A DNA stretch of 17,500 nucleotides from Symbiodinium natans (lineage: Eukaryota > Sar > Dinophyceae > Suessiales > Symbiodiniaceae), in NCBI GenBank assembly GCA_905221605.1, contig CAJNDS010000229.1:53542-71041 (forward strand). Direction: 5' to 3'. The number at the start of each line of letters is the position of its first letter. Positions within the stretch are counted from its first letter, which is position 1. The notes beneath the pieces were generated by a model that was given only the letters and a program-made list of their open reading frames with translations, was not told the DNA's origin and did not search any database. Below, one piece after another: positions 1-8,179 of this stretch. The translations under genes were made by a program, and so were the position numbers.

Positions 1-541
1 TCGGTATCAAGCAGCAGGACTGAGGCCTTGGGGCCCCTCGGGCCCCCAACAGGCCTTGTAGACTATAGAGCTCAGGAGTTGGGGACGAAGACCTAAAGCG
101 CTTGACTCTTTGGGGCCCGCGCATTGGACACAATAGCCATCCACGGTTTTGTAGTGACCGTCCTGGTGGAACCGTTTGCTGCACAACTTCTCTTCGTGAA
201 ACTCCAGCATGTGCATCACTGTGCATCTATATTATACGGCTGTACGTGTTTATCCTATGCTGGGGCGGGCTTAAGTCTTAAGCAGCAAGAAACTTTGGCC
301 ATGGTACCAGGACAATCGCCAGACTGCCTTCCTCTGTGACAGCTTGCAAGTCTCAGTTCTGCGTGCACGCCATGAGCTGAGGATGGATAAGACAGCGGCA
401 GTGTTGCAAATGCATGGTGATCAACACCCACCAAGAGCCTCGCAAAGGCCACAGGCGAGGCCAAAGGCATTGGGCCCGCACGTGCCCACAGCATTGCCAG
501 GGCAAATAACCTCGTCCTGGGTTTGGTGAGTGTATGTGCCA
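1..541. other. No supported gene
   Basis: Open frames occur on both strands, but none has recognisable motifs, a convincing start or a splice context. Cysteine- and histidine-rich translations here look like chance. I see nothing else in this stretch. Confidence 0.5.
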
Positions 542-577
542 GTTTACTCGCATGTTTACTCGCATGTTTACTAGCAT
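542..577. repeat. 12-bp tandem repeat, three copies
   Basis: The unit GTTTACTCGCAT occurs at 542-553 and 554-565, and a third copy at 566-577 has one change (C to A). The copies are directly adjacent. This is a small minisatellite, probably from replication slippage, with no coding meaning visible. Confidence 0.9.
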
Positions 578-1152
578 CGCATGTCTGACAGCTGCACGGA
601 TTCTCCACGGCAAGCTTTAGGGGCGGTTGACAAGACTCAACTGCTGTGCGGGCTTTGCAATGCTTTGCATCATTACCCCTTGCCTCCCCGGCATGCACCC
701 TGCAAAAGCTGCAACCACACTGAATAAACCATAAACCCCTGCAGGTCCTTGCACTTGAACACCTCCAACGGGTTTTCAAAGGAGGTGTAATACCTTTGCG
801 CTTGATCAATGACAATTTCGTGCACAAGGAACGTCCACAGCATTTGTATGCATTTGTATGCATTACTGCACGCCATCAGAGTCATGAGCACAATCATGGA
901 CAATCATGTGGAAAATATCGAAGCAGGGGTGGCGTCCCACCCCGCGATGGGGATCTTCTGCCCCCTTTCTTTCCCCACGTGCCTCCTGCTACTAGCAACT
1001 AGTCTGAATATCCTGTGAAATCATTGGCAAATACAGACAGAAACGCTCGACAACTTTGATCATTGATCACACATCCCTACCCTTGGTCCCAGGTGCACCA
1101 ACCCACCAACCACACCCACACCTTGCCTGGCCCCGACCTACCCCCTCGTATG
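578..1152. other. No supported gene; one 10-bp doublet
   Basis: The only structure noted is CATTTGTATG repeated twice at 841-860. A pyrimidine-rich stretch ending in TAG (about 957-993) could serve as a 3' splice site, but no exon could be tied to it. Confidence 0.45.
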
Positions 1153-1320
1153 CACAAACCCACACACCCACACACACCCACACACCCATACGCCCACACG
1201 CCCACACGTCCGCACGCCCACAGGCCCACAGGCCCACAGGCCCAGAGGCCCACACGCCCACACGCCCCTCGCCCTGCACCCCCGCACCCCCGCACCCCGC
1301 ATCCCTGCACCCCCGCAGCC
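1153..1320. repeat. C/A-rich minisatellite, 8-bp unit
   Basis: Three related blocks follow one another. About 1155-1190 is CACACCCA-like, about 1191-1268 is GCCCACAC/GCCCACAG with clear 8-base spacing, and about 1272-1320 is GCACCCCC-like. The + strand is almost only C and A with some G, so long open frames arise on both strands; these are composition artefacts. A shorter, similar CCCACG-rich stretch lies near 15529-15560. Confidence 0.85.
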
Positions 1321-1432
1321 CGGCGTCCCTCACCATGTGCAAAGGCCCTCTTCGTTGGGCTGGCAACCAATACACATGTCCATCCCCTGCTATCCACAAA
1401 GATTCAGTAAGTTCATGAGTCTTCAGGGTTCT

Positions 1433-1935
1433 TCAACAACAACAAACAACAACAAACAACAACAAACAACAGCTAACAACAGCAAACAACCGCAAACAAC
1501 AGCAAGCAACCAACAGCAAGCAACCAACAAACAGCAACAAACAACAAACGGCAAACAGCAAACAGCAACCAACAACCAACAACCAACAACCGACAGCCGA
1601 CAGCCAACAGCCAACAGCCAACAGCAAACAACCAACAACCAACAACCAACAACAAACAACAAACAACAGACAACAGACAACATACAACAATCAACAATCA
1701 ACAAACAACCAACAACCAACAACCAACAACCAACAACAAACAGCAAACAGCAAACAGCAAACAGCAAACAGCAAAAAGCAAACATCAACCAACAAAACAC
1801 AAAAAACACACACAACACACAACAAACAACACACACCACACAACAAACAACACACACCACACAACAAACAACAGCCAACAGCCAACAAACAACAGCCAAC
1901 AACCAACTGCCAACAACCACAACCGCATCCACAAT
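1433..1935. repeat. A/C-rich degenerate satellite (CAACAA/CCAACAA/CAGCAAA words)
   Basis: About 500 bases are built from 6-8 base words such as CAACAAA, CCAACAA, CAGCAAA and ACACACCA in changing order. G and especially T are very rare on this strand. Sub-blocks are locally homogeneous: CAACAAA first, CCAACAA around 1565-1735, CAGCAAA around 1738-1775 and ACACCACACAACAAAC around 1830-1870. This suggests repeated local amplification. The + strand open frame from 1337 to 2212 translates to Gln/Thr/Asn-rich low complexity, and the minus frames to Leu/Val/Cys-rich low complexity. Neither is credible as a gene. Confidence 0.9.
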
Positions 1936-2137
1936 CACAAGGGCAACCGCAACCACAACCACAAGCGCAGCCCACAGCCACAGCCACAGCCCAACCACAA
2001 CCACCACAACCACAAGTAATGGTTGTGGTTGGGTTGTGGTTGTGGTTGTGGCTGTGGCTGTGGCTGTGGCTGTGGCTGTGGCTGTGGTTGACAACCACCA
2101 CCACCACCACCACCAGCACCACCACCACCACAAAAGG
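1936..2137. repeat. Strand-switching repeat: CCACAA/CCACAG, then GGTTGT/GGCTGT, then CCA
   Basis: The left arm has CCACAGCC and ACCACAAC words up to 2014. A short spacer around 2012-2018 follows, then the complementary words TGGTTGTGG, GGTTGT and six exact GGCTGT copies at 2050-2085. A (CCA)n tract runs over about 2095-2130. The arms form an imperfect inverted repeat; the central stem CCACAACCA/TGGTTGTGG is a perfect 9-bp match around a 7-base loop. This DNA could extrude a cruciform or stall replication. Confidence 0.85.
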
Positions 2138-2650
2138 TTGGCCACCAGTACAAAACGACCCAACAACCAAGTCCGACTATCGCATGACAACAGCCGCAGT
2201 CATCTGGGATGAACTCCTGGTGGATACGGAAAAGTGCCTTTGAGTCCTGTGGAAGCTGCATCCGAACGACTTTGTGAGCCTCGCTAAGCAGCAGGTTTTT
2301 CGAGTTGCTCCGCATTCATGTGTGTGGAGCTGGTGATGTGGCTGCACGTCCTGTGTCGTCATGCTTAGAAGCCCGAAAGCCCGCTGCACGCCAAAAGGAA
2401 CAAGCCGACCTCGACAGGCCGAACAGGCCGGGGTGCCCTGGAATTGGCCGCGGGTAGTTCAGACTGGCATTCTCCTGGTTTGTGCTGCAGGGCAAGTCCT
2501 TGGCACGGTGATTGTTCCGGGCTTTGCCCTGGGCGAAGCCTAGCTGCACACTTCAACCGCTTTACTTCGAGCACGAGATTCTTGGCCGAAAAAACCTTAT
2601 GGCAACGAAAGGAAAGGTCAACCTTGCCGCAATAGCATGTTGTTCCAAGA
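2138..2650. other. No supported gene
   Basis: Sequence of ordinary composition follows the satellite. Several frames of 60-110 codons overlap on both strands without a family motif or a consistent codon pattern. Confidence 0.45.
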
Positions 2651-3175
2651 ATGTCTGACGCAAAATTAATGCGGGATTGTGTGTTGCTTTTCACTGCCTG
2701 CTATCCCTGCACTTTGCAGCGTTCGAAACTGTTTGGCAGCACCAAACTGTGCGCGTGCAGCGATTGCAGAGGTTTTACGCCACAAGACGGTGCACTCCGG
2801 TATGTTGCGAAACTCGAATTACGGCAAACTACAGAACTTGCAGATTCGTTGAAGGAACAGAAAATGCAGCTGCACTTGCGGCTGTTCGAAAATCACAGAA
2901 GCTCACGACCTCTTGACTTCCAGCGCTGCCGCCGCTTGGAAGCCAAAAAACGTCGAGTTGCAGCACCAGCGGTTATCCGGAAACTCGATACATTGTCAGT
3001 TGCATTCAGTTCTGCAAAATCTTTTGGCGTACAAGGTTTGCCAAAGGTTCGCCCACTCTCGCTCCTGCTAGGGACTAGGGCTTGCCACTTCACATTTCCT
3101 TTCTGTGATTCATGCATGACCCGCAGTGCAGGTCTGTCCCGGGAAGGCTTTTTGAGCCCAGAAGAACAACCTTAA
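2651..3175 (+). CDS. Unrecognised single-exon frame, 174 aa
   Basis: I do not recognise this protein. The frame opens with ATG (A at position -3) and runs 174 codons, which is near the upper end of what chance gives in this window. The translation is not low in complexity. It has a Cys-rich stretch (CACSDC, about residues 34-39), then a charged part likely to be helical (about residues 50-110, with EAKKRR near 98-103), then a more hydrophobic tail. Purine-first codons are only about half of the total, so codon usage does not argue strongly for coding. It may instead be an exon, or a chance frame. No introns, promoter or poly(A) signal could be placed. Confidence 0.27.
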   Translation: MSDAKLMRDCVLLFTACYPCTLQRSKLFGSTKLCACSDCRGFTPQDGALRYVAKLELRQTTELADSLKEQKMQLHLRLFENHRSSRPLDFQRCRRLEAKKRRVAAPAVIRKLDTLSVAFSSAKSFGVQGLPKVRPLSLLLGTRACHFTFPFCDSCMTRSAGLSREGFLSPEEQP

Positions 3176-3546
3176 CATCTTCATGATTAAAGGCCGGACA
3201 TTCCATCGGAGTCTGTGACGAACCTGAACATGGTAGAAGGCGTCTAGTAGATTTTGGGGTTGCCGGAACAGCTCTCGAAATTGAAGGCTTGGAGCTGGAA
3301 TGGTTGGGGTGCCCATCGCCTTTGAAATTCTTCAGAGTACTCTCGAGGTGTCATCCCAAAACTCCCGCAATCGACCGCTTCGTCAAGTAGTGCTCAGCTC
3401 AAACATCAAGACAAGGGTTTTTGGCGCCTAAACCTCAGAGCCAATCCTTTCCTGAAGCTACGGATCTATTTGCCCAGAAGCTACAACCTTGGAGACCTGA
3501 CGCGGTAGCCCCTGAAGCTGCAGAATAAGCAGCATGCAATAGATGC
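3176..3546. other. No supported gene
   Basis: No long or motif-bearing frame on either strand, and no repeat or RNA structure noted. Confidence 0.45.
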
Positions 3547-3909
3547 ATGGTTGATGCAATTCAATGGGACTCTGGGATCATCGAGCTCGCACGAAAACAG
3601 ATCCCGAAGCATCGGCATAAAATGTCCAGGGGTCGGCCTCGTCAGAGCCCACCTGTGCATAGCAACATGAAGATGGAGGTGCCCATGTCGTCTGCACATC
3701 AACCGCAACTGCAACTGAGATGTCTTTGCCTGGCACTGCAGGAAGTCAGACGATGGGCACGGTACGCAGAAGGCATTCGTTGGGGGGTGGTAGACCTGGG
3801 GCTGTGTGAAAGCCGAAGGAAAACCGATGGACTCGCAGTTCCTAAGATTCTTGAAGGGAAGAGCTATGGTCTACAGATCTGGGTGCAACTCGACGACGCG
3901 ACGGGCTAA
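3547..3909 (+). CDS. Unrecognised frame, 120 aa, possible terminal exon
   Basis: The family is not recognised. The frame runs from ATG 3547 (G at +4, weak -3) to TAA 3907. About 56 percent of codons begin with a purine. The translation has ordinary protein composition: a helical-looking start, a Gln/Pro/His-rich middle (about residues 48-57) and a C-terminal part with GLAVPKILEGKSYGLQIW that looks like a folded domain. There is no signal peptide or membrane segment. The opposite strand has a shorter frame over the same bases. It could be a small intronless gene or the last exon of a longer one. Confidence 0.32.
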   Translation: MVDAIQWDSGIIELARKQIPKHRHKMSRGRPRQSPPVHSNMKMEVPMSSAHQPQLQLRCLCLALQEVRRWARYAEGIRWGVVDLGLCESRRKTDGLAVPKILEGKSYGLQIWVQLDDATG

Positions 3910-4500
3910 TTAACGCTACGGATTCCGGGCGATGCTGCCAGTCAGCCTCCAGATTGCAGTTGCAGTTCTCACCTCAGGAGCGCAAAGCCGGACATCTTGT
4001 TTTGACCTGATACCCTGACTCGTTGATTCGTAGTCACGCCCAACACGCTTAACAAATTTCCACCACTCCCAGCACCTTCCATCCGAGAATCTGCAATTCC
4101 ATTCTCTTATCCCTTGTTGGCCATGGCGGACCTAAAACAACCCTTGTATCCATCTGTTCGTGGCGTCGTCATCAATCCATTACATTCACTACAGTCAATG
4201 ATATTCGCTGCGCTGACAGCCCGATAACAACAGCATCAAGTGGCGCAAGCCGCCCGGGGCTGAACGCTGCTGGCATGGACGAACGTAGTTCGCCTTGGCA
4301 ATCCAGCAATGCAGATAGCCGCCCAAAGTTCATTATGGTGGACTGTATGACATGTTGATCCTGCTTCTCTGCAAGCATCCTTTCGCACAGGACACAGACC
4401 CTGCGTTATATGCAGGAACGACGTGTTGTGACTTGTAATTGACTGTAATTGCATATCGCCAAGGAAGCCGTTGGCAAAGGGCCATTTCCCCCATGTCACC
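3910..4500. other. No supported + strand gene; weak minus frame
   Basis: A minus frame of 158 codons covers 4236-4712, but it overlaps the better-supported + strand split model that begins at 4501. It has no recognised motif, so I treat it as a likely shadow. Nothing else is visible here. Confidence 0.4.
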
Positions 4501-5122
4501 ATGCTCCCTTGTCCCGTTGTCTCAACACAGCCATCAACGAAGCTGCTGCGACCGTCACTGCGTGCACTGTCGAGGATCTTGTTCAAACCCGCAAAGGACA
4601 CGGCTTTTTTTGATCTGGTCGCATCGGCGACCGCACTCTCTAAAACAAGGACTTGTTGGGAAGGCTCAGGTACAGTTATGCATGCACTGCCTTCGCGTGG
4701 CCTTGTCGCCATGCCTGGAAACCGACTAGCAAGACAAAACAGCTGTCGGAACTCTAAAGTCGAGGTGAGTGAGAGACGTTAAAGAACGCACAGGAGCGTG
4801 CATTGGTGCCCTTCGTTCTTCACGACATGAGCAACGAATTGGTCTCGGCGGACCCCCCCCTCCCGGCCCTATGGGACCCCCGCCAGTCACTTGGAGGAGC
4901 TGCAAACCGGTTCCGATGGTTCCTACAAAGGGAGCGCCAAAACCCACCCCCTCCCCCCCCCCCCCCCCCCCCACCCCAGCTCCCCCCACCCCCTCCCTGG
5001 ACCCCTGAAACACCCGGACCTGGACCCTTCCTCCCCTTTTTTTGCAGAAACCCTTTTTCCTCCTTTCCTGTCTTGGGGCCGGTCCGGCTGCCGAGGCGGC
5101 GCGCGCAAACGTTTGCAATTAA
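4501..5122 (+). CDS. Possible two-exon gene, 112 aa, unrecognised
   Basis: Model: exon 1 at 4501-4764, intron 4765-5047, exon 2 at 5048-5122 ending in TAA. The start sits in a CACCATG context. Exon 1 closes with GTCGAG followed by the canonical donor GTGAGT. The intron ends with a good pyrimidine tract and TTTGCAG. Exon 1 has 88 codons, so the junction is phase 0, and exon 2 stays open for 24 more codons. The exon 1 product is basic and probably helical in its first half (KLLRPSLRALSRILFK). No family is recognised. The intron is unusual in holding a run of 20 C and many further C-rich words. The main weakness is that exon 2 encodes only a short Ala/Gly/Leu tail, and a minus frame overlaps exon 1. 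Transcript data would decide it. Confidence 0.32.
4943..4998. repeat. Poly-C tract (run of 20 C at 4953-4972) with flanking C clusters
   Basis: An unbroken run of 20 C lies among further C4-C6 runs, so the minus strand is G-rich with several G4 or longer runs. This is the form expected to fold as a G-quadruplex. The proline-rich translations through it are composition artefacts. Confidence 0.9.
5018..5047 (+). promoter_or_regulatory. Candidate 3' splice site with pyrimidine tract
   Basis: A C/T-rich stretch with a run of seven or more T ends in GCAG at 5044-5047. This is the acceptor used in the 4501-5122 model. The pyrimidine richness continues past the AG, so the tract could also simply be part of the C-rich repeat. 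Confidence 0.4.
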
Positions 5123-5171
5123 CTAGGAACTAGAAGCTAACAACTAGTAACGCCTGACAAGAAATTCGCAA
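5113..5171. other. AT-richer CTAG/AACTAG cluster at the retroelement's 3' side
   Basis: Between GC-rich neighbours lies a short stretch with repeated AACTAG-like words (ACTAGG, ACTAGA, ACTAGT) and AACTAAC. It begins where recognisable retroelement protein ends. It may be the element's 3' untranslated tail or an older target sequence. No clean terminal repeat was found. Confidence 0.4.
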
Positions 5172-6130
5172 CTAACGACGAGTAGTTATTAACTCCTGGA
5201 AGAATGCGTCGGCGTAGAGCATTGCACGCCTGGTCGCCGACGGGGCGAAGGGGATAGCGAGGCTGAACACGCCGAAGAATCCCTCTCAGCACCCTGAGGG
5301 CTGCCCGGAGTCCTACCGACAACGCGTCGCCTAAAGACGCAGCGGCGTCGGCGGAGCGGGAGTAGATGGACTTAAGCGCCGCCTTCCCCAAAGCGCCGAA
5401 GATGGACTGGGTAAGGAACGCCAGCTTCCCTGCCAGGCGGTGGGCGACGTGGGGCGCCAGGAGGTTTGTCGATAGCTGCGAGGAGCTTCTTGCGACGACG
5501 TTCCGTGGGGGATAAACGGACCCCGTCCGACGTGTCCTCGCAGCGGACCCCCTGGACCGTGTGCGCAGAGTTCGGCGGCTGCGCCTTCGAAGGCTTGGTT
5601 CTCAGGCCCAAGAGAGAAGAGGTCCGAGAACGCCGCGCGCGCCTCTTCGGCCGCGTCGGGGAAGTCGAGGGCGTTAAAGTCGTCGACGTAATGCCCGACC
5701 GCCAGCAGGAGGAAGTGACGCAGCAGCACCTGCAGTGCGTCGCCGGCTCGAATGCGCCGGGCGCTTGACTGCCCACCGCCTGTACGCCGAGAGGAGGTCG
5801 TGGCCGAGGACCAGCGGCGTGACGCCGAGGTGCGCGAATCTGCGCGCCAGGTCGACAAAGTCGCCGATGAAGTGGTGCGTCGGCACGTCGGCGGCCTGGG
5901 GCCTTCGCCGGCGGCGCCGAGATCTTGTCGTGGGGGACGTCGTCGACCGGGCCCTGGTGGATGACGGCGGGCCTCAAGAACTGCCCAGCGTCCAGGCCTA
6001 CAACCACCAGCGTCGGCGTCGGTTCGGGCCCCAGGAACAGGCCCCGAACTGGAAGCCTGTCGGGCGCCAGGGACTCCGACACCCGAGTTCTCCGGCTCAG
6101 GTCCGAGCACGGACGCGGCGTCGCTTGGAT
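5172..6130 (-). pseudogene. Reverse transcriptase with partial RNase H, frameshifted and internally deleted
   Basis: Motif A is visible as HDLLSAYRRWAVK, with its Asp codon at 5799-5797. The catalytic motif C is HYVDDF, with YVDD at 5690-5679. An RT connection segment (RTKPSKAQPP, then QGV) and a thumb-like segment near 5460-5341 follow. The RNase H opening YADAFF lies at 5216-5199, its Asp matching the first acidic residue of that fold. Only about 40 residues separate motif A from motif C. In related enzymes the gap is longer and contains the conserved (L/M)PFG-type motif B, which is missing here. The junction lies near 5749-5735, where KRPAHS passes directly into LQVLLRHF in another frame. 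The frames used change near 5900, 5745, 5630, 5465 and 5285. The enzyme cannot be active; the relic is useful for dating and for family assignment. Confidence 0.8.
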
Positions 6131-6437
6131 GATGCGCCAGGCGGCGTCCGTCCCAGATCCGCCGTCGCTGCCGCAGCCGCCGAAGCCACGCCGACCGCCG
6201 CAGCCGCCGCATCAGCTGTGCCCGGCGTAGGCACATCAGCAAATCCCTCCGCCGACCCAGATCCAGCCGCCGCCTCTGCCCCATTTCTCTGTCGCTGGAG
6301 AGCGACGTCAACAAGTGGTCGGGGGGGGGCGAGAATCGAGCCTGCCAAAGCAGGGAGGCATGCGCCGCGACGAAGCGCTCGCGGGCCGGCATTGGCAAAG
6401 CTTCGACGAGCTCCATCGCCGACGCAGCGTCGCGCAG

Positions 6438-6443
6438 CCCCCC
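6438..6443 (-). other. Homopolymer frameshift in the retroelement N-terminal region
   Basis: Upstream of this C6 run (G6 on the coding strand) the protein reads in one frame (TDAAVLAELLAG); downstream it continues in another (LRDAASAMELVEALPMPARE). A single-base length change in the run explains the switch. Confidence 0.6.
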
Positions 6444-6599
6444 GCAAGCAGCTCGGCGAGGACGGCGGCGTCGGTCTGGGTGTTGGAAGACGACGAGGCC
6501 ATGGCATCGAGGTCTAAGGCAGAAAAAGCTGAAAAGAGGCGCCTTGCGACGAACGGCTTCGGCGTTCGTCGCTATGCTTGTCCTAACGCACATGAATAG

Positions 6600-6775
6600 T
6601 GCTACACTTCATATTCCATATTCAATACGAAATAGTCAATGTCTAATAGAGTCTAATCGCTTGCAACTGCAAAGCAACTAGCACTCAGTAACAAGCTAGG
6701 AGTCCTAAATGATGAGTGCCTGGCGATGAGTAAGTGCTAAAGTATAGTCTACTAGCAAGTATAGTATCCCTTTTG
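6600..6775. other. AT-richer flank upstream of the retroelement relic
   Basis: This stretch is rich in TAG and CTAG words. It has two copies of AAGTATAGT at 6740-6748 and 6757-6765. It lies just upstream of the element's apparent 5' end and could be its untranslated leader or host DNA. It shares the CTAG-rich character of 5113-5171, but no true direct or inverted repeat between the two was found. Confidence 0.35.
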
Positions 6776-6794
6776 GCAGGTCTGTACATTTGGG

Positions 6795-7187
6795 TCAAAT
6801 GCATGGTGCCCGCAGCAATCTGTCACTTAAAGAAATTTTGACTTGCTCACATAAGGGCTCATTAGCGTCATTTAGCTGGAAGTACCCGGCAATCAACAGA
6901 CAAGGGGACTGGAAAAGGACCAGGGCACCGGGCACCAACCCTGCCAATGGACTACCGAAAGCCTGTGCCATGCCGGCAAGAATGAACCAAACAAGTGAAG
7001 TAGCCTTTCGTGGCAGCATCTCGAGGCTATCCAGTGGCAATGCGCGTACGAGTGCTGGCAGAGCAGAGAAGGATCCAAGGCGAAACCGAATGCTCTGCAG
7101 GTCCGACAAGCCCCCAAAACCCGGCCTGAGAAAGAAACCGCACGAGCCCCGTAGCGAGATACGGCAAAGAGCGCGTGTGAAATTCAT
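6795..7187 (-). CDS. Weak candidate exon with hydrophobic segments
   Basis: The minus frame of 130 codons has two hydrophobic stretches (SLVWFILAGMAQAF, and LVPGALVLF with CLLIAGYF) that could be membrane segments. No family is recognised. The same bases hold a + strand frame of 207 codons (6790-7413) that is Arg/Lys/Ser-rich, and its codons show more purine-first bias (roughly 64 percent). A polar, Arg-rich translation is often the shadow of a hydrophobic gene on the other strand, but the codon pattern points the opposite way. Strand is therefore unresolved, and the region may not be coding at all. Confidence 0.2.
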   Translation of the reverse strand: MNFTRALCRISLRGSCGFFLRPGFGGLSDLQSIRFRLGSFSALPALVRALPLDSLEMLPRKATSLVWFILAGMAQAFGSPLAGLVPGALVLFQSPCLLIAGYFQLNDANEPLCEQVKISLSDRLLRAPCI

Positions 7188-7401
7188 CTATGCATTCCTC
7201 TTCTCACGTTCGCAACCACTAAGAACCGGCTCATGGCACTCAAGGTCTTGGACAGTGTGGGGAATCCATCTTGTCTTCGCATCCCAGGCGCAGGGCAGAG
7301 GCACTCGGTCTGCACCGAACTGCCTTCCTGTCCAGGCACGCAGGGATTCGGGCCATGCGTGTGCGAGGGTCACATCGGTCCCAGCAGTCCCAGTAGAGGG
7401 A

Positions 7402-7422
7402 TTTAGGGTTTAGGGTTTAGGG
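7402..7422 (+). repeat. Interstitial telomere-type repeat, (TTTAGGG)3
   Basis: Three exact TTTAGGG units lie head to tail, preceded by GGGA and followed by TAACTTGG. The unit is the Arabidopsis-type telomere repeat, also reported for dinoflagellates and many algae. Internal copies can mark a healed break, an old chromosome-end fusion or a retrotransposed telomere tract. Three copies are few, but exact. Confidence 0.9.
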
Positions 7423-7501
7423 TAACTTGGCCTCGCGCGTCACCATCGGTGAGGGGCAACGGCTGCAGGAGCTGGACTCTCGCTCAGACTGGTAGGCACC
7501 A

Positions 7502-7798
7502 ATGGGACACCTGGAGAATGAAAACCGTCTCAGGTGCCCCAAGCCAGTTTACTTGCTTCAATTTCAACTTAAGGCAACTTGCAACTTGCAATTTGCCACG
7601 GGAGGCACAGCAGCCAAAGCAGAAGCAATGTCCCTAACTTTAGCAGTCGTTGGCAGGCTGCGTACTGCACCTGGGAAGCTCATGTGTAGCAGATGTGTTG
7701 AGATCAGCAGAGTACGAGAATTGAGGTCTTTGAAAAGGCAGAGTGATAGCGCGTTCCGAGCCACAAGTCGCACTCAGTTTGTCCAGGCTGCGCACTGA
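7502..7798 (+). CDS. Ambiguous coding-like stretch (both strands open)
   Basis: The + frame of 98 codons has about two thirds purine-first codons over 7600-7795. The minus frame 7564-7773 (69 codons) is also protein-like, with a helix-like stretch TTAKVRDIASALAAVPPVAN. Neither is recognised. The 7-base word CAACTTG and variants recur at about 7575-7597. One strand may hold an exon; I cannot say which. The strand given is a choice of convenience. Confidence 0.17.
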   Translation: MGHLENENRLRCPKPVYLLQFQLKATCNLQFATGGTAAKAEAMSLTLAVVGRLRTAPGKLMCSRCVEISRVRELRSLKRQSDSAFRATSRTQFVQAAH

Positions 7799-7845
7799 AG
7801 GTGCCAGCTGAACCTGGGCATTTACCGGGTATTTCTAGGCTTTAT

Positions 7846-7857
7846 GGCCGTTCGGCC
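7846..7857. other. Short palindrome GGCCG-TT-CGGCC
   Basis: A perfect 5-bp inverted repeat around TT. It is too short to be assigned a role. Confidence 0.6.
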
Positions 7858-8055
7858 TTTAGGGGTAAGGTCGATTGGTTTCGGCCTCTGTCTCCGGCTG
7901 CATGGGCTCATTACATGCAGCGCTAAGGGTATTTGAGATGTGGCTATCCAAGGCAAGTGGGTAACAAGATCTGCTTGAACTTTCATCGAAGGATCTCTTG
8001 TCCTACGGACGCGCTGGGACATGCTTTCATACTTGACATGCGTTCGCAGGCCGGT

Positions 8056-8176
8056 GCGGCGCCGCCGCCGCCGCCGCCGCCGCTGCCGCTGCCGCTGCTG
8101 CTGCCGCTGCCGCTGCCGCTGCCGCTGCCGCCGCCGCCGCCGCCGCCGCCGCCGCTGCTGCTGCTGCTGCTGCTGC
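8056..8176. repeat. GCC/GCT trinucleotide repeat, about 40 units
   Basis: Blocks of GCC alternate with GCT in domains: GCC-rich, then GCTGCC-like, then GCC-rich, then a terminal run of GCT. The frames read as Pro/Leu, Arg/Cys or poly-Ala, with none favoured by its flanks. This is an interrupted microsatellite of the CNG type, able to form hairpins. Confidence 0.95.
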
Positions 8177-8179
8177 TTG

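Larger units (their letters stand above)
5172..6502 (-). mobile_element. Degenerate retroelement, minus strand, truncated
   Basis: Reading on the minus strand from an ATG at 6502, a protein is recoverable in pieces: an N-terminal Ser/Ala/Leu region (MASSSSNTQTDAAVLAELLA), an Arg-rich region, a pre-RT segment (RGLFLGPEP, VGLDAGQFLRP), RT core pieces, an RT thumb-like segment (HRLAGKLAFLTQSIFG) and the start of RNase H (YADAFF). The last readable frame stops at TAG 5174-5172. No integrase, tyrosine recombinase, long terminal repeat or target-site duplication is visible, so only a 5'-to-middle part survives. From memory the combination resembles dinoflagellate pol-type elements, but the order (LTR, DIRS or other) cannot be fixed. 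The copy is clearly more GC-rich than its flanks. It is dead: the readable frame changes at least seven times. Confidence 0.8.

Noticed and set aside
542-577. A CRISPR-like array.
   Set aside because: The copies are directly adjacent 12-mers without spacers, and the sequence context is eukaryotic.
1337-2212. A 291-codon + frame and a 255-codon minus frame across the A/C satellite.
   Set aside because: Both are pure low complexity (Gln/Thr/Asn or Leu/Val/Cys) and reflect lack of T or A in the repeat, not selection for coding.
4769-5008. A proline-rich (formin-like) protein.
   Set aside because: The proline run is the translation of the poly-C tract, and no actin-related domain is nearby.
5735-6517. 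A 260-codon + frame opposite the retroelement.
   Set aside because: It is Arg/Ala/Pro-rich and lies antisense to recognisable reverse transcriptase pieces; GC-rich sequence leaves few stops.
6790-7413. A 207-codon + frame as a firm gene.
   Set aside because: It runs into the TTTAGGG repeat, is very Arg/Ser-rich, has no motif, and lies opposite a hydrophobic minus frame. Only an ambiguous call was kept.
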